Positions 5,837 to 6,136 of a DNA stretch of 6,136 nt are shown here, piece after piece. The DNA comes from Candidatus Limnocylindria bacterium (lineage in GTDB: Bacteria > Chloroflexota > Limnocylindria > QHBO01). The notes beneath the pieces were generated by a model. It was not told the DNA's origin. It ran no database searches and saw only the letters and a program-made list of their open reading frames with translations. Location: NCBI GenBank assembly GCA_030146365.1, contig JASLBU010000123.1, forward strand, positions 1-6,136, in the 5' to 3' direction. Both the position numbers and the translations under genes were made by a program. Position 1 is the first letter of the stretch; each line of letters starts with the position of its first letter.

Positions 5837-5842
5837 TACAAT
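5837..5842 (+). promoter_or_regulatory. candidate -10 element before the mutase gene
   Basis: TACAAT matches the -10 consensus at 5 of 6 positions and lies 9 nt before the ATG at 5852. Initiation 7-10 nt downstream would fall at or just before the start codon, making a leaderless or nearly leaderless mRNA. No ribosome binding site is present in the 20-nt gap and no -35 is evident upstream. Confidence 0.35.
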
Positions 5843-5851
5843 CGGCACCCC

Positions 5852-6136
5852 ATGACAGACCCCGAGCGCTCGGGAGCGCCCCCGCATCGCTCGCCGTCCG
5901 GCATCGAGATCCAGCCGGTCTACCGCGCGGCCGACCTTGCCGGCATCGACCACTCCGGCGCCATCGGCGAGCCCGGCAGCTATCCCTTCACGCGCGGCAT
6001 CCGGCCGGAGGGCTACCGCGACCGGCCTTGGACGATGCGCCAGTACGCCGGCTTCGGCTCGGCCGAGGAGACGAACCGGCGCTTCCGCTTCCTCCTCGAG
6101 CGGGGACAGACCGGGCTGTCGGTGGCCTTCGACCTG
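5852..6136 (+). CDS. methylmalonyl-CoA mutase large subunit, N-terminal part (partial)
   Basis: The B12-dependent mutase interconverts (R)-methylmalonyl-CoA and succinyl-CoA. Only the first 95 codons are in the window; the frame is open at the right edge. After a short, probably disordered leader, GEPGSYPFTRG (39-49), RPWTMRQYAGFGSAEETN (58-75) and RGQTGLSVAFDL (84-95) match the start of the substrate-binding TIM-barrel domain. Y65 corresponds to the active-site Tyr89 of the Propionibacterium enzyme; isobutyryl-CoA mutase has Phe and 2-hydroxyisobutyryl-CoA mutase has Ile there, so methylmalonyl-CoA is favoured. The short N-terminus resembles the archaeal-type alpha subunit, which lacks its own B12 domain and uses a separate small subunit; that would have to be encoded beyond the window. 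It follows the carboxylase genes by 20 nt, placing two steps of propionyl-CoA assimilation together. No Shine-Dalgarno sequence precedes the ATG. Confidence 0.92.
   Translation, partial: MTDPERSGAPPHRSPSGIEIQPVYRAADLAGIDHSGAIGEPGSYPFTRGIRPEGYRDRPWTMRQYAGFGSAEETNRRFRFLLERGQTGLSVAFDL

Noticed and set aside
1..6136. Mobile elements, CRISPR arrays, toxin-antitoxin or phage-defence genes
   Set aside because: No terminal repeats, transposase or integrase motifs, regularly spaced repeats or unaccounted long coding regions were found. The tRNA shows no duplicated 3' end suggesting an integration site.

Overview
The window is GC-rich (I judge about two-thirds G+C by eye) bacterial chromosomal DNA with short intergenic gaps. 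No insertion sequence, prophage, CRISPR array, rRNA or long repeat is visible. The phylum cannot be fixed from the sequence. A ParAB pair, a tRNA without an encoded CCA, a split acyl-CoA carboxylase and a methylmalonyl-CoA mutase large subunit would fit Chloroflexota or a deep actinobacterial lineage; that is inference only.

Left part (1-2028). The 3' end of an unrecognised plus-strand gene runs to 256. It converges on a minus-strand chromosome-segregation operon: parA (Soj-type deviant Walker ATPase, TTG start at 2028) followed by parB (TTG start at 1268, or 1274), which overlaps the end of parA. parB ends at 282.

Middle (2029-2293). A 166-bp intergenic region separates parA from a plus-strand tRNA gene with anticodon CAU (2195-2267). 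It holds an exact TTATCCACA DnaA box lying in an imperfect 19-bp palindrome, a candidate parA promoter on the minus strand and a candidate tRNA promoter on the plus strand. Only 26 bp separate the tRNA from the next coding sequence.

Right part (2294-6136). A tightly packed plus-strand operon encodes a three-polypeptide propionyl-CoA carboxylase: the carboxyltransferase beta chain, the biotin carboxylase, and a separate biotin carrier protein. It is followed by the start of a methylmalonyl-CoA mutase large subunit, cut by the window edge. Junctions are TAGTG, ATGA and a 20-nt gap. Together these genes would convert propionyl-CoA to (S)-methylmalonyl-CoA and, after epimerisation by an enzyme not in the window, to succinyl-CoA. 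This is the methylmalonyl route for odd-chain fatty acids, branched amino acids and propionate, or for anaplerotic CO2 fixation.

I see no convincing undescribed system. The points most worth a second look are the DnaA-box palindrome between parA and the tRNA, the tRNA abutting the carboxylase operon, the ambiguous identity of that tRNA, a possible leaderless promoter in front of the mutase, and unusual residues in the biotin carboxylase and mutase.
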